Shown: positions 23,255-34,278 of the stretch, piece by piece | Position numbering within the stretch: the first letter of the stretch is position 1 | Layout of the letters: every line of letters starts with the position of its first letter | Assembly (NCBI GenBank): GCA_002205965.3 | Contig: NADL03000599.1 | Coordinates: 2,356,001 to 2,420,000, forward strand | Source of the DNA: Kappaphycus alvarezii | Lineage: Eukaryota; Rhodophyta; Florideophyceae; Gigartinales; Solieriaceae | Reading direction: 5' to 3' | DNA: 64,000 nt | Position numbers and translations under genes: made by a program | Notes under the pieces: model-generated | What the model was told of the DNA's origin: nothing | Databases searched by the model: none | The model's input: the letters and a program-made list of their open reading frames with translations, nothing else

Positions 23255-24334
23255 ATGGGCAGCAGCGACGCCGCGCTGCGTGAACGCTATCGTAACATTC
23301 TCAACGCAAACTGCACCTCCGATTACGACTCTCTTCGCCGTCTGGTTCTCCTGCGCGGCCTTCCCTACGACGCAAATGTAATGCACACCGATATGTTTGG
23401 CCGCTGTTCCCTGCGCGGTTTGGTGTGGAAAGCGCTGCTCGGCATCGGTCCTATTGATGTCGATGAATATACTAATCTTGTCAAGCAGGGTCCTTCTGCC
23501 GATGACTCGCGCGTCCGTGAGGATGCACGGCGTACCTTTTCGCATAGTGATGATTTTACAACCCGCGTTCCAACTGACAAGCTCATTCGCCTTCTTAATG
23601 CTTACGTCCGCTCATGTGGAGATAAGCATGGCGTCTATGCGCAGAGTATGAGTCTGTTGGCGGCGCCGTTTTTGTATGTCATGCCCGAACCGGATGCGTT
23701 TCATTGCTTCCGAGTGTTTGTTCAGCATAAGGTCCCGTCGTATGTGAAAAGATATGCGGGGGTGAGGGAGGGGTGCGCCTTGTTGGACAGGTGTTTGATT
23801 CATACGAAACCGGATCTTCATCGGTTGTTTGCGAGCTATGGCCTCAATGCAGAGGTGTATGCCTTTCCTTCGGTCTCGTCGCTTGGCGCATGCGTTCAGC
23901 CGATGTCAGATACCGTGCGCTTGTGGGACATTCAGCTCGCCTTTGGAGTTCATATGCATATTTTGTTTACTCTGGCACGTCTCCTTATTTCAAGTGATAG
24001 TATTTTGGATGCCGCTCGTCGTACCTCGGCCGCCCCGATGACTACACGGGAATTGGAGCAGGGCCTGGGACTTGATGCTGAGACCGTGCTCGCAAAGGCT
24101 GTCCCATTGGCTGCCCGTTTGGATGATCAGTTGTACGATCGACTTGTTTCGCATGCAACAGCACACGCTGATGATCTAGAGGCCCCAAGAGCGCATCCTA
24201 AGCTGGATTCCGTTCCCGCAGAAAGTCAACTTGCTGCGCATCCGAATACTGTTCGCCAGGGCTCTTACTCTTCGTCCATGTCTGTAGCTAGTGACAAGCA
24301 TGCTCACACTGGACGGGAGCAGGGAGGGAAATGA
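23255..24334 (+). CDS. BUB2: BUB2/Cdc16-type TBC-domain GTPase-activating protein
   Basis: An intronless gene of 359 residues. Yeast Bub2 and fission yeast Cdc16 (about 300 residues) are GAPs for a Tem1/Spg1-type GTPase and hold back mitotic exit or septation at the spindle pole; that role is known for the family and inferred here. The start at 23255 (MGSSDAALRERY) is the first ATG; an upstream in-frame GTG at 23237 is ignored. The TBC domain begins LRGLPYDANV and RCSLRGLVWKALL. The arginine-finger motif IxxDxxR is VREDARR. The glutamine finger is YAQS where the family usually has YxQG, so Gln is kept and Gly is Ser. LAAPFLYVMPEPDAFHCF, AEVYAFPSVSSLGAC and LWDIQLAFGVHMHIL are strong BUB2-type motifs. 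The last 60 residues look disordered. Confidence 0.88.
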   Translation: MGSSDAALRERYRNILNANCTSDYDSLRRLVLLRGLPYDANVMHTDMFGRCSLRGLVWKALLGIGPIDVDEYTNLVKQGPSADDSRVREDARRTFSHSDDFTTRVPTDKLIRLLNAYVRSCGDKHGVYAQSMSLLAAPFLYVMPEPDAFHCFRVFVQHKVPSYVKRYAGVREGCALLDRCLIHTKPDLHRLFASYGLNAEVYAFPSVSSLGACVQPMSDTVRLWDIQLAFGVHMHILFTLARLLISSDSILDAARRTSAAPMTTRELEQGLGLDAETVLAKAVPLAARLDDQLYDRLVSHATAHADDLEAPRAHPKLDSVPAESQLAAHPNTVRQGSYSSSMSVASDKHAHTGREQGGK

Positions 24335-25061
24335 CTCCCCAACGTTTTTTTGATTGGGGCGGAGCGGATTTTGTTGCAGACGAGCTTCGCGCAAAGTGGC
24401 GACGACAGCACTATTCCTGCTTTCCATATACTCTGCTGGTTTTGTGCCTAATCAGGATGAGACGAACAAAGATTGCAGGATTAAGAGCCTCTGCGATGTG
24501 AACATAATTTTGTCTTTTTAAATGGCATTCCACAGCAACCAATCATGTAAAATTGTAACAGTATCTTTGCCACAAGCTGCTGATAGATAAGTTTTTCTCG
24601 CTAGAAATGCGTTTTATTCAGAGCTAGTACTGATCTGCCCCTGGTTTGACTTTAAGACGCACTCGAGTTGTCCTCGATAGGTGCAGCGAATAGTCAGGAG
24701 TGCAAATGGTTGCAAGTTGCAGGGCGCAGAATGTTGGCCGTCTCGCTGCTGTTCAAGTCGTCGAATTGTATCTCAACTCCTTATCACATCCAAAATGTAA
24801 TAAAAGCCAGTATTGCTCTACCAACAAGAAATCCTCCTCTAAGCAACAAACGGCTGCCAAAGCAGCCGTACTGTATTCCCTCATACACAAAGACTGCAAG
24901 TACGGGAAGCAGTTTCCTAAACGGATCTGAAACTTTGGCTTTGGCGAAGCTGTGATCGGACAAATTCTATGCCAGCGGTAGAGAGCTCTAAATTCCCTCG
25001 GCAACCGCTTCATGGCTAAAAGTATAGCCACAGATATCATCTCGCCAAATGGCCGTAATGT
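24335..25061. other. Convergent intergenic region
   Basis: Lies between the 3' ends of the BUB2-like and WDR75-like genes. Open frames at 24668-24955 overlap each other in several phases and match nothing. Probably only 3' untranslated sequence and spacer. Confidence 0.5.
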
Positions 25062-28000
25062 TTAGCTGCCTTTAACGGAAGCTTGCTTTAGGCGTCCTTT
25101 GCCACCCGATTTTTTCTTTTTCGACGATTTTCTACTGTCCTTCCCCTGCGACCCTCTTGTCTCAATCATATTTCTGCACATCGCCAGACAAGCGTTGTAG
25201 TCCGGTTCTTGAATCGAAACGGTTTCAAGGCTCTCAGCAGCCCTCATCACGCCTGAAGGCTCCATGGTCGTCCCCGCCTTGACAGCGGACACATCCTCTC
25301 TTCTTTCAGAGTGCTTTGCTGTACTTGCCGAGGATCTTAGAGCGCGGACAAAGTCAGCCGCTTTCGCGGAAATTGGCGCTTGAATGTGTACTGGTCCATC
25401 AAAAATGTCTTCCACTAGTCTGAATATCTTGTTTCGGTTTTCGGGATCGTGTTGAGAGTCTGCTAGTTTTCCCTGCTGTGCCCTGGCCACCTTACGCTCG
25501 GAAATGCCTCCAGTGTGTTTTCCCAATAATGCCTCTAATTTCCCTTCTCCCTCTGGTGCGCAATCCGCTCTGGTGCTAGTTGAGCTTGCACTTGTAACAG
25601 CAGAAAACTCGTCATCATCACCATTTGGATTAAAAAAGCTTACATCGAAATTTGTGTCAATATAAACAAGAGCCGGTTTGTCGCCTCCGCTCGAGCTGGA
25701 ACTAGACACAAATTCCAAGGACACAACATCTGCACCAGACGACGGCTGCAGCACTCTCAAAGGGTACGGGGACAAGACGTCAAAAATCGCTACTGCAGAA
25801 TCCAAGGATCTTGCAACGTGTTGTTCAGTCCAACGGACTCCTTTCTGTTTCTTACGCGCCCTCTTTGTCCGCTTCCTGTGCTTCGTACCGGTATCCAATC
25901 CCTCCACTGCGCCATTTGAGTCTTTCTGCATTTCACCGTTTGCTAGCTCATCTTTGTCATTTGATTCTTTCTGGACTTCACTGTTTGCTAGCTCCTCTTT
26001 GTCCTGTTTCCTACGCGCCCTCTTTGACTGCTTGTGCTTCATAATGGTAGCCAATCCCTCCACTGCGCCGTTTGAGTCTTTCTGTATTTCACCGTTTGCT
26101 AGCTCATCTTTGTTATTTGATTCTTTCTGGACTTCACTGTCTGGTAGCTCCTCTTTGTCCGGTTTCCTACGCGACCTCTTTGTCCGCTTCTCGTGCTTCA
26201 TACCGGTAGCCAACCCCTCCATTGCGCCATTTGAGTCTTTCTGCATTTCACTGTTTGCTAACTCCTCTTTGTCGTCAATACATTCCATGGTAACCTCTTT
26301 CGTCCCACTCAAATCTGTGTCCTGCTCACCAAAGCCAATGAATCCCGTGGCTGGAATTTGGACTGCTATTCCAAAAAACCCGGACTTTTCATCCACCGCT
26401 ATAGTCTGTGGTTTTGTTCGAATTCGAGTTGACCACCATATGCCCTGAGTCAATGCATTCCACACATATATACCGAAATCAGTCGCGGTGATAAACATTG
26501 GAATCCCAACATTAATAAATCTCACGCAACGCAAAGTTTCTTCTGCTGGCGGGTGAACGAGGGCATGCAAAAGTTCAAACCGAATAGAAGATGGACCAGA
26601 CATTGTCGATGCACGAACTGAGTCAGGGTCGTTTGCATCGGCCCCACCATCGTCAAGCAAATCCTCAATGTGCCACAAGGTCAAAAGGCTCCCGCAAGTC
26701 ACGGCAAGTAAAGAGCCGTCACTGGAAAAGCAAGAGCTGCTACATGGAAGAGCCTTATAACCAAGCTCCGCCTCAACCCTCCACGAGGCGGTGCTTCTCT
26801 CCTCTTTCAATTGAAACGACCTCCATATCTTAAAATTCCCTCTGGGCGATGTAGTAACAGCTATTGGCAAGTGCGGATGGAAGCAGACCGAGGAGACGTC
26901 TTGATCAGCCCCATGTGGACAACTAAAGACAGCCGTCATAGTAATTTCATCGTCAGCACTAACGTCCCAAAGTCGGAAATTTGTTATGCGATGGCTGGAG
27001 TTGAGACCCTCGGCATTTTCCGCGAACAGGTTCTGGACTTCCACGGTCGCCATGAGTCGTCCCGATGGATGAATCTCAACGGCGGTTACCCGTGCAGGTT
27101 GTGGTTGTATATCTTCCCTTTCCGCAGAAACATGAACAATATTGCGCGGAAAAATGGTCATATCAGCGACGTGTTGTCCCTTGTACATGTCGTACAACTG
27201 AAGGATTGAGCCAGTTCCGGACAAGAGCACCTGATTCGGGCGTTTTGGATAGCGAGTCATGCGAACAGCTTCAAGCGATTGGGGTGAAGCCCTCGAGGAG
27301 AGGTCACAGCCTTTCTTGGGGTGATAATGGTCTATAGTGATCGATATGCCACGAATGGTTGCAGTGATTTCACTTGAAACTAGGTCAACAATGCGTACCG
27401 AGTTGTTTGCCTGGGTCAAGGCACAGAGTCTGTCGTCGTTGGACAGTGAGAGGGATAAAATTGGGGCACCAAGGCGAGGAAGAAAGGATTGTTTTCCAAA
27501 CTCGTTCGGAGTCATTTTCCAGGTGACAAGGACGGCCTCGTTGCCACCAGAGAATAAATGATTGCCGTTTTTGGAGAATGCCAAGCCGCGCACGGGGGAA
27601 GAGTGCCAGTGAAGAGTAGAATTGGGAGTGTCTGCTTGTCCCAGTTTCGTGTGCTTGTTTGAGCGGGTTAATAAAGAACGCACGTCTGGGTAGACAATTA
27701 CCTGACCCAGTTGATTTCCAACTGCAAGCTTTGAGCCATCATGACTAACGCAGACAGCAGTGAGACACCAGCGATGAGCGATTTGGACCCAGGGGCGATT
27801 CGGCATCGTGCAAGATGCAAGATACACATTTTCATTTCTCAAAGTGGCAACGACGGAGCCGTCCCCTGACGATACCAATCTGTGATTTCCAGATTTCAGG
27901 ACTGCATCCGGGAACAGTGCCTTGTTACCTTTCTGGCGTTTCGAATGTTGAGGCTTTGCCAAATTCACCACAATAGTCTTGTTGTTTGTAGAACAAAAGA

Positions 28001-28319
28001 AATTGCCTTGATGAATACGACACATGTGCAAAATGGTGTGCCCGAGATCGACGGTGCGCAAGCAAGCGCCATCCGTGATATCCCAAAACCGCACGGTGCC
28101 GTCTTCAGATGCTGAGGCGACGCGCATGTCACCTGCATTGACGACAGCAACGACAGCGGCAGAGTGACCTTCCAGGTAGGAAATGCATGCGGGGGTGGGG
28201 TGAGTTGTTATGTCGTAGACACGAAGGATCCGACCAAAGGGAACTACAAGGTGACGGTCGGAGGTAGGCCAGGCAGGTGTCGTGGAGGCGACAAGGCCGC
28301 TGACATGCGTGGATACCAT
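25062..28319 (-). CDS. WDR75: WDR75/Utp17 (Nan1), U3 snoRNP small-subunit processome protein
   Basis: An intronless gene of 1085 residues, against about 830-900 in human WDR75 and yeast Utp17. The family works in the nucleolus in the UtpA (t-UTP) complex, needed for rRNA transcription and 18S maturation. The start at 28319 (MVSTHVSGLVAS) is chosen because the upstream in-frame part is GTAC-repeat DNA and poorly protein-like. WD40 blades are visible as VASASEDGTVRFWDI, LHWHSSPVRGLAFSKNGNHL and FSGGNEAVLVTWKM, then FLPRLGAPILSLSLSNDDRL, a WDR75 hallmark. A second propeller includes VSSVCFHPHLPIAVTTSPRG and SGFFGIAVQIP. The extra length is mostly an inserted tandem repeat (25850-26275). The C-terminus is Lys/Ser-rich (SRKSSKKKKSGGKGRLKQ), fitting a nucleolar protein. 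Confidence 0.88.
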   Translation of the reverse strand: MVSTHVSGLVASTTPAWPTSDRHLVVPFGRILRVYDITTHPTPACISYLEGHSAAVVAVVNAGDMRVASASEDGTVRFWDITDGACLRTVDLGHTILHMCRIHQGNFFCSTNNKTIVVNLAKPQHSKRQKGNKALFPDAVLKSGNHRLVSSGDGSVVATLRNENVYLASCTMPNRPWVQIAHRWCLTAVCVSHDGSKLAVGNQLGQVIVYPDVRSLLTRSNKHTKLGQADTPNSTLHWHSSPVRGLAFSKNGNHLFSGGNEAVLVTWKMTPNEFGKQSFLPRLGAPILSLSLSNDDRLCALTQANNSVRIVDLVSSEITATIRGISITIDHYHPKKGCDLSSRASPQSLEAVRMTRYPKRPNQVLLSGTGSILQLYDMYKGQHVADMTIFPRNIVHVSAEREDIQPQPARVTAVEIHPSGRLMATVEVQNLFAENAEGLNSSHRITNFRLWDVSADDEITMTAVFSCPHGADQDVSSVCFHPHLPIAVTTSPRGNFKIWRSFQLKEERSTASWRVEAELGYKALPCSSSCFSSDGSLLAVTCGSLLTLWHIEDLLDDGGADANDPDSVRASTMSGPSSIRFELLHALVHPPAEETLRCVRFINVGIPMFITATDFGIYVWNALTQGIWWSTRIRTKPQTIAVDEKSGFFGIAVQIPATGFIGFGEQDTDLSGTKEVTMECIDDKEELANSEMQKDSNGAMEGLATGMKHEKRTKRSRRKPDKEELPDSEVQKESNNKDELANGEIQKDSNGAVEGLATIMKHKQSKRARRKQDKEELANSEVQKESNDKDELANGEMQKDSNGAVEGLDTGTKHRKRTKRARKKQKGVRWTEQHVARSLDSAVAIFDVLSPYPLRVLQPSSGADVVSLEFVSSSSSSGGDKPALVYIDTNFDVSFFNPNGDDDEFSAVTSASSTSTRADCAPEGEGKLEALLGKHTGGISERKVARAQQGKLADSQHDPENRNKIFRLVEDIFDGPVHIQAPISAKAADFVRALRSSASTAKHSERREDVSAVKAGTTMEPSGVMRAAESLETVSIQEPDYNACLAMCRNMIETRGSQGKDSRKSSKKKKSGGKGRLKQASVKGS
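25850..26275 (-). repeat. In-frame minisatellite (156-159 bp units) inside WDR75
   Basis: The unit recurs at 25861, 26020 and 26176 (spacing 159 and 156 bp), about 2.7 copies. It encodes 52-53 residues of the type KDELANGEMQKDSNGAVEGL then a basic KRTKRARRKQDKEEL block. All copies stay in frame. Within a unit the KEEL/KDEL, MQKDSN/VQKESN motif is itself doubled. The long plus-strand frame 25678-26448 is only its antisense shadow. Confidence 0.9.
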
Positions 28320-29530
28320 TTCGATAGCCTCAATGGCCTCGACGGCACGGAGTGGATGACCGCGATGGCGAGATTGGGTGGATTGGTGATGTATGGCGCT
28401 GTAGTCTGAGAGTGGAGGGCGCAGAAAGGGTTGGGCGACGGCGGTGGCGTGTGTTTGCAGAGCATCTACAAATACCAAATATAAAGTGCAGTAGTGTACT
28501 GTACAGTACAGAATCATTTTTTGTTTTTAAGGTCTTGTTGGTTTATGATGGGTTGGGGGGTGTTCTATGGCATCAAGCAGCACTGTACAGTACAGTAACA
28601 ATTGAGAGCCATTTACTGGGACTTGGCGAAATTTGGCCCTCAAATGACGATTTTGTTCGTGGCCCACAAAATAGCGCGGAAAGGGCATATATTAGCGTAT
28701 GGCTAGGAAGTAATACTCGGCGGCGGAGCTGACCAAGATATCTTTGCGTAACCCCTCCCGGGTTCCTCTTCGAACACCTTCACCCCCCCGTTTGCAGAGA
28801 ACACAGAAGCACATTCTTCACGCGCTCATTCCGGTGCGACGCGCACAACTAGCGCGACGCGCGACTACCGACACAACGCGCTAATGTGCGTAGCTTCCGG
28901 CGTAGCTTCTGACGCGTGCAACATCCGTGCACTCAACTGCCACCGCAACCTTAACGCTATGACCCTAGTGATACGAAACGTAGAAATTTCTTCGCCCACT
29001 AACGCGCACCCCGCGGGTTTTTCGTACATTCTTGCGACGTTTTGACCATGTAGTACTAATTGTGTCTGTCCGCATGCGATGGGGAGCGCTACCCGAAACC
29101 TCTGCCCTAGACGGTCCCCACCACTCCCGAAATTGGATTGCTCGTAGTGAGTGATGTACGGTGAGACACGCGAGGCGGGTGCAATGGCCGCTTAACCTAC
29201 GAAATACCTCGTTTGGGGTTGGCTATTCGGTGAATTGGTGGCCCTGTGCAGCCACAGCGACACTCGATTGGTGCTACCCCCAGTGGTTGATCCAGTCGGA
29301 GGTGTTGGTGCGTCTGTGGTCGTAAAGAGCTGGGTTGTTCGCACCGCACGAGTCGGTGTGAAAATCAGCTGTTCCTGCCCCTCTCTTAAAGTCCACGAGC
29401 GTGGTTGACTTTTTTAACCACGGGTGGGGTGCTATTTTGTATCCATTAAAGCCCTTTTCCCTTTTATTGAACCTTTTCTTCTCTGATACTACGCCCCACT
29501 CCCTAAAAACTTAGCTAGCCTGCGATACAT
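28320..29530. other. Intergenic; GC-rich, hairpin-rich stretch at about 28740-29460
   Basis: The first 400 bp hold the WDR75 promoter side and GTAC clusters (28491-28510, 28582-28597). From 28800 the sequence is GC-rich with many GCG motifs and no open frame. Local hairpins can be drawn near 29340-29430: TCGCACCG with CGGTGTGA, CCACG with CGTGG, and GTGGTT with AACCAC. A non-coding RNA gene is possible but no known family (U3, RNase P, SRP) could be confirmed. Confidence 0.35.
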
Positions 29531-29539
29531 CAACAATTT

Positions 29540-31010
29540 CTTTGCGTGAATGCACTATTACTTCAATGTGCGAGGAACGGAGAGCGGAACCCGATGCCTA
29601 TTATGCCTATCAACCGCCTTCGCAAATTGTATCCTTTCGAACCAATCCCGTTTCTTCTCCTAACTTGCCTCTTCCTCATTCCGGCGAATGTTTGCATCTC
29701 TTTCCTTCTCCAGTTCCCTCTCCTTCCTTTCGGACTCTAAAGCTTGAAAAAATTCCAAAACTTCCTTGTCGGTTCGCTCAATTCCTGCTATGAAGTCAAC
29801 ATAGCCAGTTCGAATCGTAGGTTCTGGACGCCCAACCCTTTTGTACTGTACCACCTGGAATTTGCACTGGTATTTGAGTATTTCATCAAACGGAACTAGT
29901 TCTTCTTCAACTCTCGAGATTCTAATTCCTCGACGGCCTGTTGGGGCGGCGATGCTCAGAATCCAAAGCTCGGTTCTTGCAAATCCTCCTTTGATATTGA
30001 AACTTGTCACTGAAGACTTGTAAGCCTTATAAATGGCTTCTCATGCATCTCCTCCGCTATGCCTGGTGTATTTTTGGTGCATCCGCTTCGCCTCAAACGC
30101 CAGGCCAAGAACAGCACTATTTACATATTGCTTCTGTAGGCCGAAAACGGAAACATCCAGGGGTTTAAGCTTATCACTAGTGTACGCAGGTAAGGCTACA
30201 TCTATAAACTTGTTTTCCTTGAATAAAGAAATTGTTTCAGAGTTCATATGCGAACGGCAAGCGTCAAGGAATAGAATCATGCAGTGATACGGCCCACACT
30301 TGTTCCGAACAATAGGTACAAACTTCCTTGGCCATCTTGCAAAGATTGTGGTGTCCACGCTCCCAATATCTCTTCTCCAGAAAGCCTTACATCCTTCGGG
30401 TATAAGCTTGTCCACACGTTAAGGACATCCATTCTTAGTAATAGTTGGCTTTCGCATATCCCTAAATACTGGAGCGGGTAAAAAGTCTTCTCCGTTTCCG
30501 TTTACACATGCGAGTAAACTAATTCGGTGGGGGAATCTAAAGGAGACCTTTGCCCATGACGCCCTTCACTTTCGTGAAGTTATAACACAATGGTGCACCC
30601 GCTCCTTAAGGCCCCTACCAAGCATAAAGCCGGTATCGTCTTGATTAAAAACTTGCCATGGCTCCTTGATATTGTACTTGCAATAAAGAAATTGCACTTC
30701 AGCAAAAAAACTGGCTATGTTTTCGAAATTGAAAGCACGATTTCTTTCGTCATCCACCGGTCGGGCGATCAGATTAGATATTCTAGTTTGGTGGTGCGAG
30801 GCGAAATTGGACAACCAGAACCTTGTGAAGTTCGTTCGGGCTAACATTTTGGGCGTAGCTCCTGCCATGATGGTGTCCTTCATATCCATTGCAATATTCA
30901 TCAGATATGTTGGCTTTGAGTATGGCCGCTTGATCAATAAATTTCAACTGTTTGGATTAAACTTTGTTCCTCGGCGCGGCTAAACGCAGTTACTGTGCTA
31001 GAGTAGTTAG
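29540..31010 (-). pseudogene. Pogo/Tigger-type (DDE_1) transposase
   Basis: Most of the coding part reads in one frame from 30937 down to 29560, broken only by stops: TGA at 30566, TAA near 30418, TAG at 30041 and TGA at 29660. KEPWQVFNQDDTGFMLGRG holds the first catalytic Asp. YHCMILFLDACRSHMNSETI holds the second. AYTSDKLKPLDVSVFGLQKQ holds the third. All three acids are present. Upstream, AFSRAEEQSLIQTVEIY (about 31000) looks like the start of the CENP-B-like N-terminal region and needs one frame change. The tail is Glu/Arg-rich (ESERKERELEKERDANIRRN). Terminal repeats and TA duplications were not found. Confidence 0.75.
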
Positions 31011-33360
31011 TCTTCAGGTAAAGGCCGGAACTTGACTTTTAAATGACTGGCGTTGGGCTTGGCAGAACACGATGTAAATAGATTTTAGAAAGCTCTGTTG
31101 AAGTGCCTTCCTTTGCAATTGTCAGAGTACTCCGAACCGACGCACCGGAGGTAGTCGCTTGTTTTGCTGGAATAATTGCCTTAAGGGCACACTGAGCTTA
31201 CCGCATTGTTGCGTAAACTAGGCTATTCATGGGAGCTTGAGGTAAGTAATACTCAGGGTAGATATGGGGGGATTAATCGGTGTGGTACGATAGATTTGCG
31301 GTCGCTTCGATATAGCAGGCTGTCGGACGCAAAACTTCAGTTTCTTAGGCAAAGGGACGCTCGAAGAGATCCCTTACAAAGTTTCAAGTGTGCTGGAGTT
31401 GTAGGGAGTGAGATATAGAGCTTGGGAGTAGGGCAGACCAGGTTGCATGAGGAAGGAGATGGCGGGATACGTGCGCTTTTCTAAATTTAATCTTGACTTT
31501 ACACAGTAAGCGCAATTTTTCATGTCCCATAAATCGCTGCGACATTGTTACAGTATTGTTGCGACTACTTCGTAGAGTCAGCCACAATCGTTTGATCAAG
31601 TTGTGTCTCCACAATCTGATGTCCTCTTTGATCCAGTACCACGGAGGCACAGGCGCTTATAAAGACCTCATAGGTGGCCCTAGGAGCCTATTTCCGCTAC
31701 ACTGCAGTACAGTAGCGCGCCAAAACATAAAATTTAAAATTCAACACAAATATTTGTACATCCCAACACCCGACACCTACGCCCACCATAACACGTGCCT
31801 TGCGATCCCCTTTTGGGTTCAGGCAGCGGAACTGACGGTAGCGATAGCGGCGATTCGAGCGGCTCTTTCTGCCGCCAGGAGTCCTTGCGGTTCGGGGGGG
31901 GGCGAAGGCGACTATGTCGGCGTAGATACTGCGGCGCTTTTGAAGCGCTTGATCGGGCGATGAGAGCGGCGGAGGCGAAGGTGACTGCGGCGGCGACAGC
32001 GGCGGAGGCGTGGATAGCGATGGTTTCTCCTTTTGTTTCTCCTACAAGCGATCCTCCCATGCCTTAGACAACTCCTTTACGGGACGCTGGCTGCTTAGGC
32101 TGCCACGATTGCGGTATTTACTCACCTCTTTCCCATGCTTCGAAGAGTTTGTGACGTACTTGACCCATTGTATTGTCTCCACTGCGGTTCACGCTTGCTT
32201 ATTTATGCTTTTTGATTTATCCGCAAGCCCTGGGCTCCGTCCCTTCAACGCTGCCCATTGTTTCATTTACTTTCTTTTGTTTTTACTACCGCTCTATCCA
32301 AGTACTATTAAATCTGCACGCGCTCTGTCCTTCTTGAACTTTCAACCCTTTCCCACAAAGTCACTGGCCTGAACTTTCACCTCGAGCTGGACTCAGACTC
32401 CTGCTTTATTGAGCTTTTGGCGGGCAAATACCCTGACCACGGCATTGTACCGGTTAGCCCATCCCAGGATTTTTGCAAAAGTAAGGTGTATGGTCCCTTC
32501 GGTTGTCCATGTGCCTGTTGCACTCTGTGCACTGCAGCGACGCAGTGTCGCCAAACATGTGAACTCCCAGGTGGCGGCGTTGCATCATCGAACACATTTT
32601 GTTATAGGATGTGTGGTGAGAAATGCTGCAGCAGGAGTCTCTAGTTATTCCTGGCGGCGGATTCTTCGCCAAACATCAGCTTTCGTATGCAGCACGGTGA
32701 TTGAAAAACTTCTCCCATTCGTGTTCTTTCCAGGGTACCTTTGCTGCAGACTTGCATCAGGCTCGATCCCAAATTCTACGTGTATTATCGGGCTTGTTTA
32801 CAAGACTGGCCTCTGTCACTGTTTTTGGGAGACCAACATGTCCATCATAGAGGCCTCAGTGGAGTCTTCGCACATAGAATAGCGAAAAAAGTCGAGAAGA
32901 TGACCATCAGGGTGTGTATATCTTCGTGCACGGTGCTAGGCAATGCCAGGATCATTGGGGCATCTCACTTGTTCGTATTTTCTTGTGTTCGAAGGAGGAA
33001 ACCAGATTGGCCGTAGTGAAAGAGGATAGGTCCCTGGATATCATCTTGAAGGGTGACCCCTATGGTCAGCCATATCCATCACCCTTGGAGGGTCTGTAAT
33101 AGGGATTCGGACTCACGCATGGTTTGGGATCACTGAAAATTAGAGAGGATCCCAAGCCTGATAGGCGCTCTTGGCAAACAAATATCAAGGGCACCTTCGG
33201 CTAACAAACGGCGGGAATATCAACCCTTGACCTCAGAGCTGCGGCAAACAGACGTAAGGTTATTTTTGAACGACTATAGGCGACAGTTCTATGAGTTTAG
33301 AGTAGTAAATTAAATTACTAGGCGGGCAAGATGACTGTGGGCTCAGTATGCCACATCTTT
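31011..33360. other. No gene firmly recognised; GC-rich coding-like patches
   Basis: A patch at 31795-32067 (plus) encodes EALDRAMRAAEAKVTAAATA, Ala-rich and helical. Another at 32390-32640 encodes FIELLAGKYPDHGIVPVSPS followed by a Cys-rich run (CPCACCTLC). After a frame change it continues RRSVAKHVNSQ, which could be a worn C2H2 zinc finger as found at the N-terminus of some non-LTR retrotransposons. Neither is a firm call. Confidence 0.3.
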
Positions 33361-33369
33361 ACGTAACCC

Positions 33370-33740
33370 CTACTTTTTTTAGCGACAGAAGCGATAGAAA
33401 ACTTCCTCGCAGTATCCCAAACAGCAAATATTATCCATGTAGAGGTGGTTTCAGCTGCAAATGACATGCGAAGCCTCCTCAGATGTGTTTCCAACATCTC
33501 GAATGTTGCTGTAGTCCTCATTGATTTTAACAACGCTGTCAGCCGCGTTTATCAGCAGTCGATGCTGGAAGTCCACTCCCCCAAACGATCAAGCTCGCCA
33601 TCGACACTAACTCACTCCCTAGCCGCCAAAGAAAAAATGCTAAGTATTGCCTTCGGTACCCGGAAAAGGGGCCAACATGTCGCTGTCCTCTCTGAAAAAC
33701 TAGCCTTTCATCCCCAACATCTCGGAGAAAACTGACTTCA
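33370..33740 (+). pseudogene. Possible REL-type reverse transcriptase fragment (motif A region)
   Basis: The frame reads VEVVSAANDMRSLLRCV and SNVAVVLIDFNNAVSRVYQQ. The IDFNNA..RV....ML layout resembles motif A of the reverse transcriptase seen at 60566 (VDLKNDFNLCSRPAFL). What follows (to 33735) no longer matches. It may be a distant relative of the cluster at 58.9-62.7 kb. Confidence 0.35.
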
Positions 33741-34130
33741 AGAGGGTCATGCCAACATGTTTTGGGATCCCTCAAGCTCCAGAATCGCTCGAAAGATCAC
33801 TGAAGGCACAAAGATCACCCTCAACCTGTAGTGCGCGGTGGCTACCCAGTAACTGTAAAGCGTGACGGTCTCCGCGTGCGGAGATCCTGGTGCAAAGGTA
33901 TTTCCCCGCCCTTGGCTTCCTTCTCAACATGCGCAAAGCACGCATCAACTGGCTTCTATCTATCACTCGCTAATGCGCTCCTCATTCTTACTCGCTTTTC
34001 CCCTTGATAAGTGCTCTAATCACGAGCTCGATTTTCTTAAAACATCGATGAGAGACTAGTACTTCACTGGCGTCTTCTGCCGAAACCCACAAGCAGCACA
34101 CAAACAAGGTCAAGGTGGAACCGGCGCTGT

Positions 34131-34278
34131 ACAGTATACACTTCGTAGAGTACATATTTTTCTGCGCACTATACACTTCGTACAGTATACATTTTTCTGT
34201 ACAGTGCACAGTACATCCTTCACACTGTATGTCAGGCACACTATAAATCCGGCACACTGCTCATCCGGCACACTGTAT
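34131..34278. repeat. Short tandem repeats with GTAC motifs
   Basis: Two units of about 36 bp (TATACACTTCGTA then TTTTTCTG) start near 34135 and 34171. They are followed by two to three 16-18 bp units containing CCGGCACACT (34217-34275). Confidence 0.65.

Noticed and set aside
25678-26448. 256-codon plus-strand frame with repeats
   Set aside because: Antisense of the WDR75 minisatellite; the repeats explain its length and the Ser/Phe/Cys-rich composition.
28320-28517. Upstream in-frame extension of WDR75 (66 residues)
   Set aside because: It starts inside GTAC-repeat DNA and does not resemble the family N-terminus; the ATG at 28319 is followed by normal WDR75-like sequence.
29080-29110. Resemblance to a U3 snoRNA box (ACCCGAAACC)
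   Set aside because: Only a 10-base match; the other conserved U3 boxes and the 5' domain could not be found around it.
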